Assembly (NCBI RefSeq): GCF_002233675.1
Contig: NZ_NMUQ01000001.1
Coordinates: 1,377,212 to 1,441,211 of the forward strand
DNA length: 64,000 bases
Source: Paenibacillus herberti
GTDB lineage: Bacteria > Bacillota > Bacilli > Paenibacillales > Paenibacillaceae
Reading direction: 5' to 3'
The stretch's first letter is position 1. Each line of letters opens with the position of its first letter. Below are positions 26,857 to 35,109 of this stretch, piece after piece. A program made the position numbers and the translations under genes. The notes under the pieces were generated by a model. It was not told the origin of the DNA. It searched no databases and saw nothing but the letters and a program-made list of their open reading frames with translations.

Positions 26857-27915
26857 GTGCAACCTATAACGACTCAGATTCGCATTTATCCGAGTGATCC
26901 TGCTCTACTGATACAAATGGGCAACGAGTACATCAACACCGTCAATCGCTTAACGGAACAAGCCGAAAGGCAGGGTTCATTCCCCAAGTTGACTTCCAAG
27001 ACAGTACAAGCGAATCTCCCATCCGCGATTAAGAATCAGCTTATTCGTGATGCGAGGAGCATCTACCAGAAATCCAAAAAAGACAAGAAACGTCCTGTAC
27101 TGAAAAAACGTGTTTATTATGTCAACAATCAAAACTACTCGATTCGCGACGACGGTGTTGCTTTTCCCGTTGTGAGGGATGGCAAGGTGCAGCGCATCAC
27201 CATTCCTGCAACGCCAACAGACCGCGACAAGGCTTTGTTTGCATCCAGTAAGCTGGGGCTGCTTCGTGTTGTACAGAAGTCTAGCAAATGGTATGTGCAA
27301 GTAGCAATCGAACACCCTGCAACCTTCCAAGACGGAACCGAAACGATGGGCATTGATTTAGGGCTCAAGGTTCCAGCCGTTGCCGTGACGTCCACAGGTA
27401 AAACGAAGTTTGTTGGCAACGGCAGAAAGAATAAGTACATTCGCCGTAAGTACAATTCCAATCGCCGGAAGCTAGGAAAACTTAAGAAGTTATCTGCCAT
27501 TCGTAAAGCCCGCGATAAGGAAAGCAGGTACATGAGGGATCAAAACCACAAAATCAGCCGCCAAATCGTCAATATGGCGATTGCGGAACGCGTGGGAGTT
27601 ATTAAGCTCGAGAACCTTGCTGGTATTCGCAAAACGACAAGAACAAGTCGTAAAAACGCAATGAATCTGCACAACTGGTCCTTCTATCAATTGCAATCGT
27701 TCATTCGCTATAAGGCGGCGTTGGCAGGAATTTCTGTGCAGGAAGTTGATCCTGCGTATACGTCCCAAACATGCCCTTCCTGCGAACAACGGAACAAAGC
27801 AAAGGATAGAACGTACAGGTGTTTCCAATGCGGATATGAAGCGCACAGAGACAGAGTTGGAGCGATTAATATCATGCGACAACCTGTGTTCGATGGTCAT
27901 AGTCGAACAGCCTAG
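26857..27915 (+). CDS. tnpB: TnpB RNA-guided endonuclease of an IS200/IS605 element
   Basis: 352-residue TnpB starting at GTG 26857 behind AGGGGGTGA; an upstream in-frame ATG has no ribosome binding site. All three RuvC catalytic positions are intact: Asp167 in MGIDLGLKVPAV, Glu252 in IKLENL and Asp332 in HRDRVGAINI. The zinc finger has Cys306/Cys309 (CPSC) and Cys322/Cys325 (CFQC). TnpB cuts DNA guided by an omega RNA encoded at the element's right end and promotes element retention. The intact residues suggest an active nuclease. It can be told from cargo TnpB pseudogenes by the full length and undamaged motifs. Confidence 0.93.
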   Translation: MQPITTQIRIYPSDPALLIQMGNEYINTVNRLTEQAERQGSFPKLTSKTVQANLPSAIKNQLIRDARSIYQKSKKDKKRPVLKKRVYYVNNQNYSIRDDGVAFPVVRDGKVQRITIPATPTDRDKALFASSKLGLLRVVQKSSKWYVQVAIEHPATFQDGTETMGIDLGLKVPAVAVTSTGKTKFVGNGRKNKYIRRKYNSNRRKLGKLKKLSAIRKARDKESRYMRDQNHKISRQIVNMAIAERVGVIKLENLAGIRKTTRTSRKNAMNLHNWSFYQLQSFIRYKAALAGISVQEVDPAYTSQTCPSCEQRNKAKDRTYRCFQCGYEAHRDRVGAINIMRQPVFDGHSRTA

Positions 27916-28065
27916 TCAGCTAGATGCTCTGGACTAGGATGGGCCAATGAACGAGCCCTTAACTTAGCCGCTGGACAAAACGGAAACGGCCTGCGTCCGT
28001 AAACGAGCTAAGAATCCCACGGATTCATCCGTGTGGAGGTTCAACACTTCTTCGTCTTCCGTAAT
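27860..28065 (+). ncRNA. Predicted omega RNA with guide segment
   Basis: In this family the omega RNA covers the end of tnpB and the right end, with a guide of about 16-20 bases taken from the flank. Here the structured part would run through the right-end hairpin (CCACGGA-TTCA-TCCGTGTGG, 28017-28035) to TTCAAC at 28040-28045. The guide would be about 28046-28065, beginning ACTTCTTCGTCTTCC inside the cupin remnant. The 5' limit is approximate. Confidence 0.55.
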
Positions 28066-28375
28066 AAGTGTATGAATGTCTCCAGGTGGTTCAAAGACAA
28101 ATGTACCTGGCGTAGCCACCCAATTCCGCCCTTCATATCTCCAAGTCCCTTGAATGTTATAACCAATCACTGCCCCACCTGTGTGTCTATGTTTACCTAG
28201 AACTTGATTACTTTTGATTTTGAAAAGGGTTAAGATCAAACCGCAATGGTTTAAAATGACAAGAATGATTCTCCGTAAATGGAACCCAAGGCATTTCATC
28301 AATGTTAACTACTTTTTCTGGAAGCTGTAATTTTTCAGCCAATTGTATAACAGACTCGTGAATAAGATCATTCAT
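28046..28375 (-). pseudogene. Cupin-domain (2,4'-dihydroxyacetophenone dioxygenase-like) gene, broken
   Basis: Minus-strand gene starting at ATG 28375 with GGAGA upstream. The first frame reads MNDLIHESVIQLAEKL... to FKPLRFDLN. Near 28232 the frame changes and the protein continues in another frame with NQVLGKHRHTGGAVIGY, GTWRYEGRNWVATPGTF and EPPGDIHTLITEDEEV. Metal-binding HRH and H residues of the cupin are present. The 3' part is missing because the tnpB element's right end lies directly after EDEEV; I could not find the missing C-terminus on the far side of the element, so a deletion accompanied or followed insertion. Confidence 0.75.
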
Positions 28376-28478
28376 TTACATTCTCCTACGTTCATATTGA
28401 ATTAATTCCTAAATAGATTCGTAACATTGTCCCATAACCCTTTTTTTCAATTTAAGGGTAGACGAGCCATCTAAAGCC

Positions 28479-28500
28479 AACAGTTATCACTTTCATCCGT
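28479..28500 (+). promoter_or_regulatory. Candidate ECF-type promoter of the sigma operon
   Basis: AAC at 28479-28481, a 16-base spacer and CGT at 28498-28500 match the core of extracytoplasmic-function sigma promoters (AAC-N16-CGT). It lies about 47 bases before the first gene of the operon that encodes an ECF sigma factor, so autoregulation is likely. Confidence 0.5.
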
Positions 28501-28546
28501 TTTATAGAGACAGGAGTGAAAACCACGATAAAGCGGAGGTTGAGCG

Positions 28547-29275
28547 ATGATGAGTGAACAAACCGATAATGTTGAATTAAAAGGGCGTATTTCTGCCGTA
28601 AGCGTTTTGGATTTGAGACGCATGAAATCTATGGAGGAACTGAGCAACATTACTGCAATAGAAGCAGTGGGGACGATTCTGTTATCTGACTCCTTCCAAG
28701 GTTTAATAGCGAGCATTCCGATGAAAGCTGTCGGTTCGATTATTTCATTGCCTGAAGGTAGTAAAGTGAACCAGATAGGCGGTACGCTGAAAGTCGGGGG
28801 AGAATTTCTCGAAAATGGCAGCGTCGACGGCTCGGATATTCTTTTGGTAACAGGTGAGTTGATCCTTACGTCCCCTCCAAAGAAGTTTGGTTACAAACAG
28901 CTCATTGTTGTTGGGCAACTTTTCATTCCTCGGGGAAGTGAGAGTATATTAACTCCTTGCATTACTCAATCGAGCGGGGAAATAATTCCGTATGACCACC
29001 ACAATTCAAGATTTTTTATGGGCCAAGGCCAATTTGGCAGAGAGTTTTTTGAATGCTTGAAAAAACCGGTAGTTATGATGCTCAATGGAACTTTTACGAT
29101 TGAATCTGACGTCAGCAAGGATCTGCTTCTGGAAAAAGTGACAGAGATTGTTTTATCAGGCACCTTGATGGCAGACAAAAAGCTTGTGCCTATTTTAACT
29201 GCACTCGCAGTTGAACAACTGGGTGGCAGTATACTAGATTCCAGTATATTTGACGACGTGACGGCTTATGGATGA
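28547..29275 (+). CDS. Beta-rich protein of unknown function, first gene of ECF sigma operon
   Basis: 242 residues, starting at ATG 28547 behind GGAGG. It has no signal peptide or membrane segment. Short hydrophobic strands recur every 20 or so residues, often with a Val/Leu-x-Gly turn: AVGTILLSDSF, AVGSIISLPEG, IGGTLKVGGEF, VTGELILTSPP, VVGQLFIPRG, LNGTFTIESD and LSGTLMADKK. This resembles a stack of beta-solenoid rungs, as in bactofilin-like or adhesin folds, but I cannot name a family. Its end overlaps the sigma-factor gene by eight bases, so the two are translationally coupled. It could be a scaffold, a stress target or a regulator of the sigma factor. Confidence 0.75.
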   Translation: MMSEQTDNVELKGRISAVSVLDLRRMKSMEELSNITAIEAVGTILLSDSFQGLIASIPMKAVGSIISLPEGSKVNQIGGTLKVGGEFLENGSVDGSDILLVTGELILTSPPKKFGYKQLIVVGQLFIPRGSESILTPCITQSSGEIIPYDHHNSRFFMGQGQFGREFFECLKKPVVMMLNGTFTIESDVSKDLLLEKVTEIVLSGTLMADKKLVPILTALAVEQLGGSILDSSIFDDVTAYG

Positions 29276-29855
29276 TCAAGAAAGTCAAGAAAATCAAGAA
29301 TACCATGTCTTTTTTCAAGAGATTTATCAAACTTATCATCAGCCTGTATTCGCCTTTATCCTCACACGAGTTGGGCAAAGAGAAATTGCCAAAGACCTTA
29401 TGCAGGAAGTGTTTCTCCGGGCATGGAGGCAAATCCATGTAGGTTATGAGATAGGCAGGGAAAACTGCCGTTTCTGGATATTTCGAATCACAAAAAATCT
29501 GATTACCGACTATTACCGCCAACGCACAACGCGCCACAAAACGGAGAGCAGGATCAGACAAGAGGCTGTTGTTCAAGGAGCTTTTGCTCGTTCTCCCGAA
29601 GAGACCTACGAAATCAAACGAAATGTTCAACGTATTGAGGATGCCGTCAGTCGTTTGTCGGAGGAACTTCGCAGCGTGCTTATTCTTCATCAGGTTGGCA
29701 AAATGAACAGTGCAGAGATCGGCGAGCTGCTAGACATACCAGCAGGCACGGTTAGATATCGAATCAGCATGGCCAGAAAGCGTGTTCTGCTTGAACTGAA
29801 ACAAAACGAGCGGATGGAGGAGGGGATTGCTGTTGAACAGTTCGGATTGGAATGA
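29268..29855 (+). CDS. ECF-family RNA polymerase sigma factor
   Basis: 195-residue sigma-70 family protein with only regions 2 and 4. Region 2 is around residues 20-85 (DLMQEVFLRAWRQI and FWIFRITKNLITDYYRQR), and region 4 is around 125-180 (LSEELRSVLILHQVGKM, AEIGELLDIPAGTVRYRIS). It directs polymerase to stress or envelope genes. It overlaps the upstream gene by eight bases and the downstream small gene by 23. No recognisable membrane anti-sigma factor follows, so control may be by one of the two unknown partners. A candidate AAC-N16-CGT promoter stands before the operon. Confidence 0.92.
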   Translation: MDDQESQENQEYHVFFQEIYQTYHQPVFAFILTRVGQREIAKDLMQEVFLRAWRQIHVGYEIGRENCRFWIFRITKNLITDYYRQRTTRHKTESRIRQEAVVQGAFARSPEETYEIKRNVQRIEDAVSRLSEELRSVLILHQVGKMNSAEIGELLDIPAGTVRYRISMARKRVLLELKQNERMEEGIAVEQFGLE

Positions 29856-30078
29856 GTTCAAAGATGTGGGAGGCTCTTTAGCAGATTGGCTTGAAAATGT
29901 ATCACTGACGAAAACAGAATCCGAAGAAATTCTAATTCGCATTTTGGAATCGGACAATGTAAGGGACGACTTCCGATTGTCGAGACAAATAGCTCGGATA
30001 AACCGGGCAGTTGCCTTTGCCAACCGTGCTTCTGTGCCTTACTCAGAACGACATCAACTTGGTTACAGGACTTGTTGA
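29833..30078 (+). CDS. Small soluble protein of unknown function in the ECF sigma operon
   Basis: 81 residues beginning at TTG 29833 behind GGAGGAGGGG (29816-29825), overlapping the sigma gene. The sequence is mostly helical and charged (SLADWLENVSLTKTESEEIL, RDDFRLSRQIARINRAVAFA) with no membrane segment. The position behind an ECF sigma gene suggests an anti-sigma or co-regulator, but no known domain is seen. The C-terminus (HQLGYRTC) is abrupt, so truncation by a frameshift is possible. Confidence 0.6.
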   Translation: MNSSDWNEFKDVGGSLADWLENVSLTKTESEEILIRILESDNVRDDFRLSRQIARINRAVAFANRASVPYSERHQLGYRTC

Positions 30079-30111
30079 GAACATAGCGTGGAGGATAATG
30101 AGGAACAAAAG

Positions 30112-30136
30112 GGAGGGGAATTAAATAATCCCCCCT
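30112..30136. terminator. Hairpin between convergent sigma operon and AraC gene
   Basis: GGGGAATTA and TAATCCCC pair around an A-rich loop. There is no clear T tract on either side, so terminator function is uncertain. Confidence 0.35.
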
Positions 30137-30154
30137 AACGCCTACTTTACAACT

Positions 30155-30994
30155 TCAAGGTGCGGAGCCATAAGCCAACCGATATTCCGTCGGACTTAGT
30201 CCCGTCTCCTTGCGGAATGACTTGGCAAAGTGATGGGTATCCGGGAAGCCGGCTCGCTCGGCAATTTCCTTAATGCTAAGAGCGGTCGAGGCGAGCAGCA
30301 GCCGAGCCTTTTCCATCCGTTTGCGATTGACGTATTTGGCGGGAGGCATGCCGAAGTGTTTTTTGAAATACGAAATGAAATAGTTCGGGTGAAGATGAAG
30401 AGCGCCCGCCATATCATTGACGCTTAGACTCTCATGCAGATGGGCCTCCACATAATCCTGGATGATGCGAATGCGCTGCATTTCATCGCTGCGATGTTTG
30501 AGCACCTGCACCGGGATATGTTCCAGAAAGGAAGAAACGATCTCCAGCATGACAGATTTTTCTTTCAAAACAGATACCAGGGAGCGGCGTTTATGCAGCT
30601 CGTCCAGCTCGGCGAACAAACTCTGCATCCGTTCCGGGTCCGGTACATCAATGCAGAGCGGCGCGTTAATCCATTGAAAAAGATCAAACGGTCCAACACC
30701 GGCGGTGAAATGGCACCAGTATTTATTAAAAGGCTGCCGTTCCTCAAGAGCCGAATAGGATTGCTTTACAAAAGCCGGCATCAGGCAAAGCTGGCCTTGC
30801 TTCGGGAAGCACTCCCGGCCGTCCACTTTTAGCCAACCTTCACCATCCATAATGAAATAAAGCCGGTTGAATTCAGGCACAAAGTCCAAATCCCGCCAAT
30901 CAGCGGAGCACTGGGTACGGTGAGCGACCTGCACCCGAATCTGCAAATTGTCGAGCAGTTCAAGCAGTGTGGATTCTTCCTGTGGAAGACTCAT
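30155..30994 (-). CDS. AraC-family transcriptional regulator
   Basis: 279-residue regulator. The N-terminal cupin-type effector domain (FNRLYFIMDGEGWLKVDGRE, QLCLMPAFVKQSY) covers residues about 35-90. The C-terminal double helix-turn-helix lies at about 175-275: VNDMAGALHLHPNYFISYFK and IAERAGFPDTHHFAKSFRKE. It diverges from the PhyH-HEAT dioxygenase gene across 112 bases and is its likely activator, since that promoter has a good -10 but no -35. Confidence 0.92.
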   Translation of the reverse strand: MSLPQEESTLLELLDNLQIRVQVAHRTQCSADWRDLDFVPEFNRLYFIMDGEGWLKVDGRECFPKQGQLCLMPAFVKQSYSALEERQPFNKYWCHFTAGVGPFDLFQWINAPLCIDVPDPERMQSLFAELDELHKRRSLVSVLKEKSVMLEIVSSFLEHIPVQVLKHRSDEMQRIRIIQDYVEAHLHESLSVNDMAGALHLHPNYFISYFKKHFGMPPAKYVNRKRMEKARLLLASTALSIKEIAERAGFPDTHHFAKSFRKETGLSPTEYRLAYGSAP

Positions 30995-31068
30995 TCATCC
31001 AGCTCCATAACTTAGTTTTATCCCCTTATCCCTTAGGAACGTCCATTTTTTCCCTCGGAAACGGAATC

Positions 31069-31074
31069 TATAAT
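31069..31074 (+). promoter_or_regulatory. -10 box of the dioxygenase promoter
   Basis: TATAAT at 31069-31074 with only TTTTTT at the -35 distance. A strong -10 without a -35 fits activator dependence, here on the divergent AraC protein. Confidence 0.5.
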
Positions 31075-31106
31075 CAGTGTATCAGATTCTAGGAGGGACT
31101 TCGATT

Positions 31107-32516
31107 ATGACAAATTCTCACCAACCGGTTCTGCTCACAGACGATCAAATGAAAGCTTTTATCCGCGATGGAGTGCTGCTGCTGAACACAGATTTCCCAC
31201 GTTCCTTTCATGATAGTCTTGTCGCCCAATTGAATGATGTGTATCAAGAAGAGGGTAACCCAGGCAACAACATCCTTCCACGAATCCGCGATTTGCAAAA
31301 GGTATTCGACCACCCCGTTGTCACTGGCGCGCTTACAAGTGTGCTAGGTCCCGATTATTTGCTGCATACGCATCGTCATGGCCACTTCAACGCTTCCCCG
31401 CAGCCTGGAGGATGGCATAAGGATAGTTACTGGGGTTATAGCCGGATGCGCAATCATCATCCTTGGTGGGCAATGATCATGTATTTTCCGCAAGATACAC
31501 CTCTTGAGCTTGGACCGACAGGCATTTTCCCAGGTACTCAGTTCCTTGAATCCCGAGTTTTTGATGAGGAAAATCCCGCGGCTGAAGTGACAGCGCAAGG
31601 CGAGGCAGGCACATTTGCGCTGATTCATTATGATGTTTGGCATCGCTCAACTGCGAACATAATCGGCCAGCCAAGGTATATGCTGAAGTTTGAATTCATG
31701 AGGACGACAGCTCCAACGGCTCCTACATGGAACAACATAGATCCGATCTGGACGCCATCAGCAGAAGAAAGCCATGAAGCGCTTGATCAGTCCATCCTCT
31801 GGGAGGAAAATTGGAACTGGTTGTCCGGCCAAATCGGCAGCCTCGCGAACTCGATGCCGGAAGATCCGGAAGCGATTCAACAGCTGACAGCCAAGCTCGC
31901 TGGACCGGATGAGCCAACCTCTCTGAATGCCGCTTATAGCTTGGCTGCGAGTGGAAGTGGCGGAATAAGCGCTCTGTTGGAAGCTTTGCGGAATGAGGAC
32001 AATCGAATCTCCCGCAAGGCAGCCTATGGTCTATCTGCAGCGGGCCAAGAGGCTGTTGCCGGTTTGTTGAAAGCATTAGGAGAACCTAGCAATACTGTTG
32101 TCATCCATGCCGCCTTTGCGCTTGGCGAATTGAGAGAGCTGGCAGCGTCAGCAATTCCTCAGCTAGCGGCATTGCTCGGTGACAGCTCTGCCGAGGTACG
32201 CCGCCAAGTTATAGAGACACTTGGATTTATCGGCAAGCCGTCCGAGGGGATCGTGCCTGCTCTCATTCGCGGTTTGCGTGATGAGGATGTGCAAGCCCGG
32301 TTCATGGCCGCGCTTTCGCTGCTGCGCCTTAAGAGCGATGCGGCAGATGCCATCCCTGAGCTGGCGGAAGCGCTCGGAGATTCCAACCGGTACGTGCGCG
32401 GCCATGCCGCTGAGGCGCTGCGTTATATCGACAGCCCAGAGGCAAGGGATATTTTGTTACGCGAGCTGTTTAATCTCCGCTGGTGCTCGGATACAACTAA
32501 AGCAAGTACGTTCTAA
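31107..32516 (+). CDS. PhyH-type Fe(II)/2-oxoglutarate dioxygenase fused to HEAT repeats
   Basis: 469 residues; AGGAGGG at 31091-31097 selects ATG 31107. Residues 10-220 are a phytanoyl-CoA dioxygenase-like double-stranded beta-helix with iron ligands His104 and Asp106 (GGWHKDS) and His179 (DVWHRSTAN), and a 2-oxoglutarate-type Arg shortly after. Residues about 255-465 are tandem HEAT/PBS-lyase-type repeats (ALRNEDNRISRKAAYGLSAA, ALGDSNRYVRGHAAEALRYI). Such dioxygenases hydroxylate small molecules; the repeat tail suggests a protein partner or substrate. A divergent AraC-type gene is the likely regulator. Substrate unknown. Confidence 0.88.
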   Translation: MTNSHQPVLLTDDQMKAFIRDGVLLLNTDFPRSFHDSLVAQLNDVYQEEGNPGNNILPRIRDLQKVFDHPVVTGALTSVLGPDYLLHTHRHGHFNASPQPGGWHKDSYWGYSRMRNHHPWWAMIMYFPQDTPLELGPTGIFPGTQFLESRVFDEENPAAEVTAQGEAGTFALIHYDVWHRSTANIIGQPRYMLKFEFMRTTAPTAPTWNNIDPIWTPSAEESHEALDQSILWEENWNWLSGQIGSLANSMPEDPEAIQQLTAKLAGPDEPTSLNAAYSLAASGSGGISALLEALRNEDNRISRKAAYGLSAAGQEAVAGLLKALGEPSNTVVIHAAFALGELRELAASAIPQLAALLGDSSAEVRRQVIETLGFIGKPSEGIVPALIRGLRDEDVQARFMAALSLLRLKSDAADAIPELAEALGDSNRYVRGHAAEALRYIDSPEARDILLRELFNLRWCSDTTKASTF

Positions 32517-32545
32517 TTCATGCCGTCAGGCGAATAAGCTAGTTG

Positions 32546-32577
32546 GGGCTCCCTTAAATAGAAGGGAGTCCTTTTTT
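32546..32577 (+). terminator. Terminator after the dioxygenase gene
   Basis: GGGCTCCCTT pairs with AAGGGAGTCC around AAATAG, followed by TTTTTT. Confidence 0.9.
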
Positions 32578-32682
32578 ATTAACACTAAAGTTAGGCGGCT
32601 GAGCTCCATGAAACTATGATTCTATGGGATTAATTGGTATCATATAAGAGTCTATTAAAATAACAGGATGAGGTGCTGGCGA

Positions 32683-34482
32683 ATGTCGAAAATTTTAACT
32701 CGGGCAGAAGTGGATGCGCAATCAACTTGGAATTTGAAGGATATTTTTGAATCCCATGAGGAATGGGAACATGAACTGAACGCTCTTCAACAGGATCTTT
32801 CCACTGTTACGAAGTATGAAGGACAACTCGGCGAAGGGGCAGATAAACTGCTGGCCTGCCTTCATGCACAGGAAGAGCTGCAACGCAGACTTAGCCGAGT
32901 ACAAGCCTTTGCCTATTTGCATCAATCGGGAGACAGCATCAACCCGGAGCATCAGACCAATGCTGCAAAAGCGCGTGATCTATCCTCGCAGGTCAGTTCA
33001 GCTCTTTCTTTTATCAAATCCGAAATTATCGCCCTTCCCGAAGGAACGATAGAGCAGTACATAAACGAGCAACCTGGTCTTCAGGACTTTGAACGCAGTC
33101 TCGGATTGCTTCTGCAAACCAAGCCTCATAGGCTGACAGCCGAAACAGAAAAGGTGTTAGCTTCCTTTGGAGAGGTGCTCGGCGCGCCTTATCGCATCTA
33201 TGAACGCAGCAAACTGGCTGATATGACATTCCCGCCAACAGAGAATGGACGAGGGGAAGAGGTCCCGGTTTCGTTTGCGCTTTATGAGAACAAATATGTC
33301 GAGTCCCCGGACACGGATCTGCGCCGCAATTCATTTAAAGCGTTCAGCGAGACTCTCTATAAATATCGTAATACATTTGCCGAAGCCTATAGTACGGAAG
33401 TAAAACGCCAGGTAATTGAATCGCGTTTGCGCGGATACAACTCGGTTACGGACATGCTTTTGAAGCCGCAGCAGGTCACTGCGGATATGAACAGCAATAT
33501 TTTGGATATTTTGCAGACAGAGCTTGCTCCTCATATGCGCAAATACGCCGCCCTCAAAAAACGGGTGCTGAAGTTAGACGAAATGACGTTCGCAGATCTG
33601 AAAGCTCCACTTGACCCTGATTTCAATCCTGAAATTTCATTCCAGGAGGCAGGGGAACTGATCAAAGAAGCCCTTTCCGTTCTTGGTCCGGAATACGGCG
33701 AGATTGTAGCGGATGCCTTTAAAAACCGTTGGGTCGATTACGCAGATAACGCTGGGAAACGGACGGGTGCGTTCTGCATGTCCATCCATGGTGTCCATTC
33801 TTATATTTTGATCAGCTGGGCAGACAACATGAGAGGCGCCTTTACACTTGCCCATGAAGTGGGACATGCCGGTCATCTTATGTTAGCGAGCAAATACCAA
33901 CGTATAACGAACTCTAGACCTTCTCTGTACTTTATCGAAGCTCCTTCTACTATGAACGAGCTGCTCTTAGCGGATCACTTGTTGGAACGCTCGAATGACC
34001 CTCGAATGCGCCGCTGGGTTATTTCCCAGTTGCTCGGCACTTATTTCCATAACTTTGTTACCCATTTGCTCGAAGGGGAGCTGCAACGCCGGGTATACGA
34101 TCTTGCGATGAAAGATGTGCCTATTACAGCCGTGAAATTATGTGAGTTAAAAGGAGACATCCTGTCCTCATTCTGGGGAGAAGATGTCGTTATCGATGAC
34201 AATGCCAAGCTGACTTGGATGCGTCAGCCGCATTATTATATGAGCCTTTATCCTTACACCTATGCGGCTGGACTTACGGTTTCAACTGCTGCTGCTCAGC
34301 TCATCCGAGAGGAAGGGCAGCCTGCTGTGGATCGCTGGCTCGAAGTGTTAAAAGCAGGAGGCTCCATGAGCCCGCTTGAACTAATCAAGCTGGCCGGCGT
34401 AGACATGTCGCAGCCAGATCCGATTCGTACCGCTGCAGCTTATGTAGGTTCACTTATTGATGAGCTGGAGAGCTTGTATTAA
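32683..34482 (+). CDS. pepF: Oligoendopeptidase F (M3 family zinc peptidase)
   Basis: 599-residue cytoplasmic metallopeptidase that cuts oligopeptides. The start at ATG 32683 follows GAGGTG seven bases upstream; an earlier in-frame ATG at 32668 lies within the binding-site region. The N-terminal PepF domain (STWNLKDIFES) precedes the catalytic domain with HEVGH at 391-395, the third zinc ligand Glu in the FIEAPSTMNE segment, and a C-terminal YPYTYAAGL region typical of the family. Length matches PepF (about 600). It has its own terminator and no obvious functional neighbours. Confidence 0.93.
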   Translation: MSKILTRAEVDAQSTWNLKDIFESHEEWEHELNALQQDLSTVTKYEGQLGEGADKLLACLHAQEELQRRLSRVQAFAYLHQSGDSINPEHQTNAAKARDLSSQVSSALSFIKSEIIALPEGTIEQYINEQPGLQDFERSLGLLLQTKPHRLTAETEKVLASFGEVLGAPYRIYERSKLADMTFPPTENGRGEEVPVSFALYENKYVESPDTDLRRNSFKAFSETLYKYRNTFAEAYSTEVKRQVIESRLRGYNSVTDMLLKPQQVTADMNSNILDILQTELAPHMRKYAALKKRVLKLDEMTFADLKAPLDPDFNPEISFQEAGELIKEALSVLGPEYGEIVADAFKNRWVDYADNAGKRTGAFCMSIHGVHSYILISWADNMRGAFTLAHEVGHAGHLMLASKYQRITNSRPSLYFIEAPSTMNELLLADHLLERSNDPRMRRWVISQLLGTYFHNFVTHLLEGELQRRVYDLAMKDVPITAVKLCELKGDILSSFWGEDVVIDDNAKLTWMRQPHYYMSLYPYTYAAGLTVSTAAAQLIREEGQPAVDRWLEVLKAGGSMSPLELIKLAGVDMSQPDPIRTAAAYVGSLIDELESLY

Positions 34483-34519
34483 AAACATTCTGTCCCGTTA
34501 ATAAATCTAGGAATTCAGC

Positions 34520-34557
34520 AAAAAGCGAGCAGCGTTTTTATGCGCGGCTCGCTTTTC
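34520..34557 (+). terminator. Terminator after pepF
   Basis: AAAAGCGAGC pairs with GCTCGCTTTT around a loop of about 16 bases. Confidence 0.85.
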
Positions 34558-34611
34558 TTAACGAAAATAGCTTTTTCGCCATCGTCGAAAAATAAAAGGA
34601 GGCTGTACGCC

Positions 34612-35091
34612 ATGCAGAAACTATTCAAATATAACTGGCAAGTACGCAGGGATTGGTTTGAATGGTGCGAGTCGGTGGACGAGCAAGAATTGCTCAAGTC
34701 GCGCATAGGCGGCCCAGGCAGTATTCTCTATACGCTTTTTCACATTGTTGATGTCGAGCACAGCTGGATAAGGGGCTTGCAAGGGAAAATAGAAACTGAA
34801 ATGCCTCCATTCGAGGAATGCGCCAGCGTGCAAAAGCTCAGAGACTACTCCGAACGTTGCCATGCGGAAATTGCTCCATTCATTTTGGCTTGGAATAGCG
34901 GTATGGAAAACCAGATTTTATCCGACAAGAATGATGCAGGCGAGTGGGAGAAATTCAGATATGGGGAGATCATGCGACATGTTCTCGCCCATGAGATTCA
35001 TCATATCGGCCAGCTATCTGTATGGTCGCGAGAACTTGGGAAGGGGCCGATTACGGCAAACTTGATTCGCAGAGGATTGTTTGATCGTTAA
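34612..35091 (+). CDS. DinB/YfiT-like four-helix metalloprotein
   Basis: 159 residues; AAAGGAGG at 34595-34602 selects ATG 34612. The DinB fold is marked by LFKYNWQVRRDWFEW at the start, a metal-type His in LYTLFHIVDVEHSWI and the pair in HVLAHEIHHIGQLSVWSREL near residues 125-145. These proteins bind a divalent metal with three His and include thiol transferases using bacillithiol; a specific role is not readable. The HAD gene follows 18 bases later and is probably co-transcribed. Confidence 0.88.
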   Translation: MQKLFKYNWQVRRDWFEWCESVDEQELLKSRIGGPGSILYTLFHIVDVEHSWIRGLQGKIETEMPPFEECASVQKLRDYSERCHAEIAPFILAWNSGMENQILSDKNDAGEWEKFRYGEIMRHVLAHEIHHIGQLSVWSRELGKGPITANLIRRGLFDR

Positions 35092-35109
35092 GAAGAGGAG
35101 AGAAACACT

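Larger units (their letters stand above)
26581..28045 (+). mobile_element. IS200/IS605-type element carrying tnpB only
   Basis: The left end has a long hairpin at 26581-26622 (AGTCTATTCATCCC with GGGATGAATAGACT around CCGGCTTCAGCCG). The right end, AGAATCCCACGGA-TTCA-TCCGTGTGGAGGTTCAAC, finishes at about 28045. Both are subterminal hairpins typical of this family. Only tnpB is present; no Y1 transposase (tnpA) exists, so movement would depend on a helper. There is no target duplication, as expected. The right end adjoins a broken cupin gene. The exact left boundary is uncertain by several bases. Confidence 0.8.
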
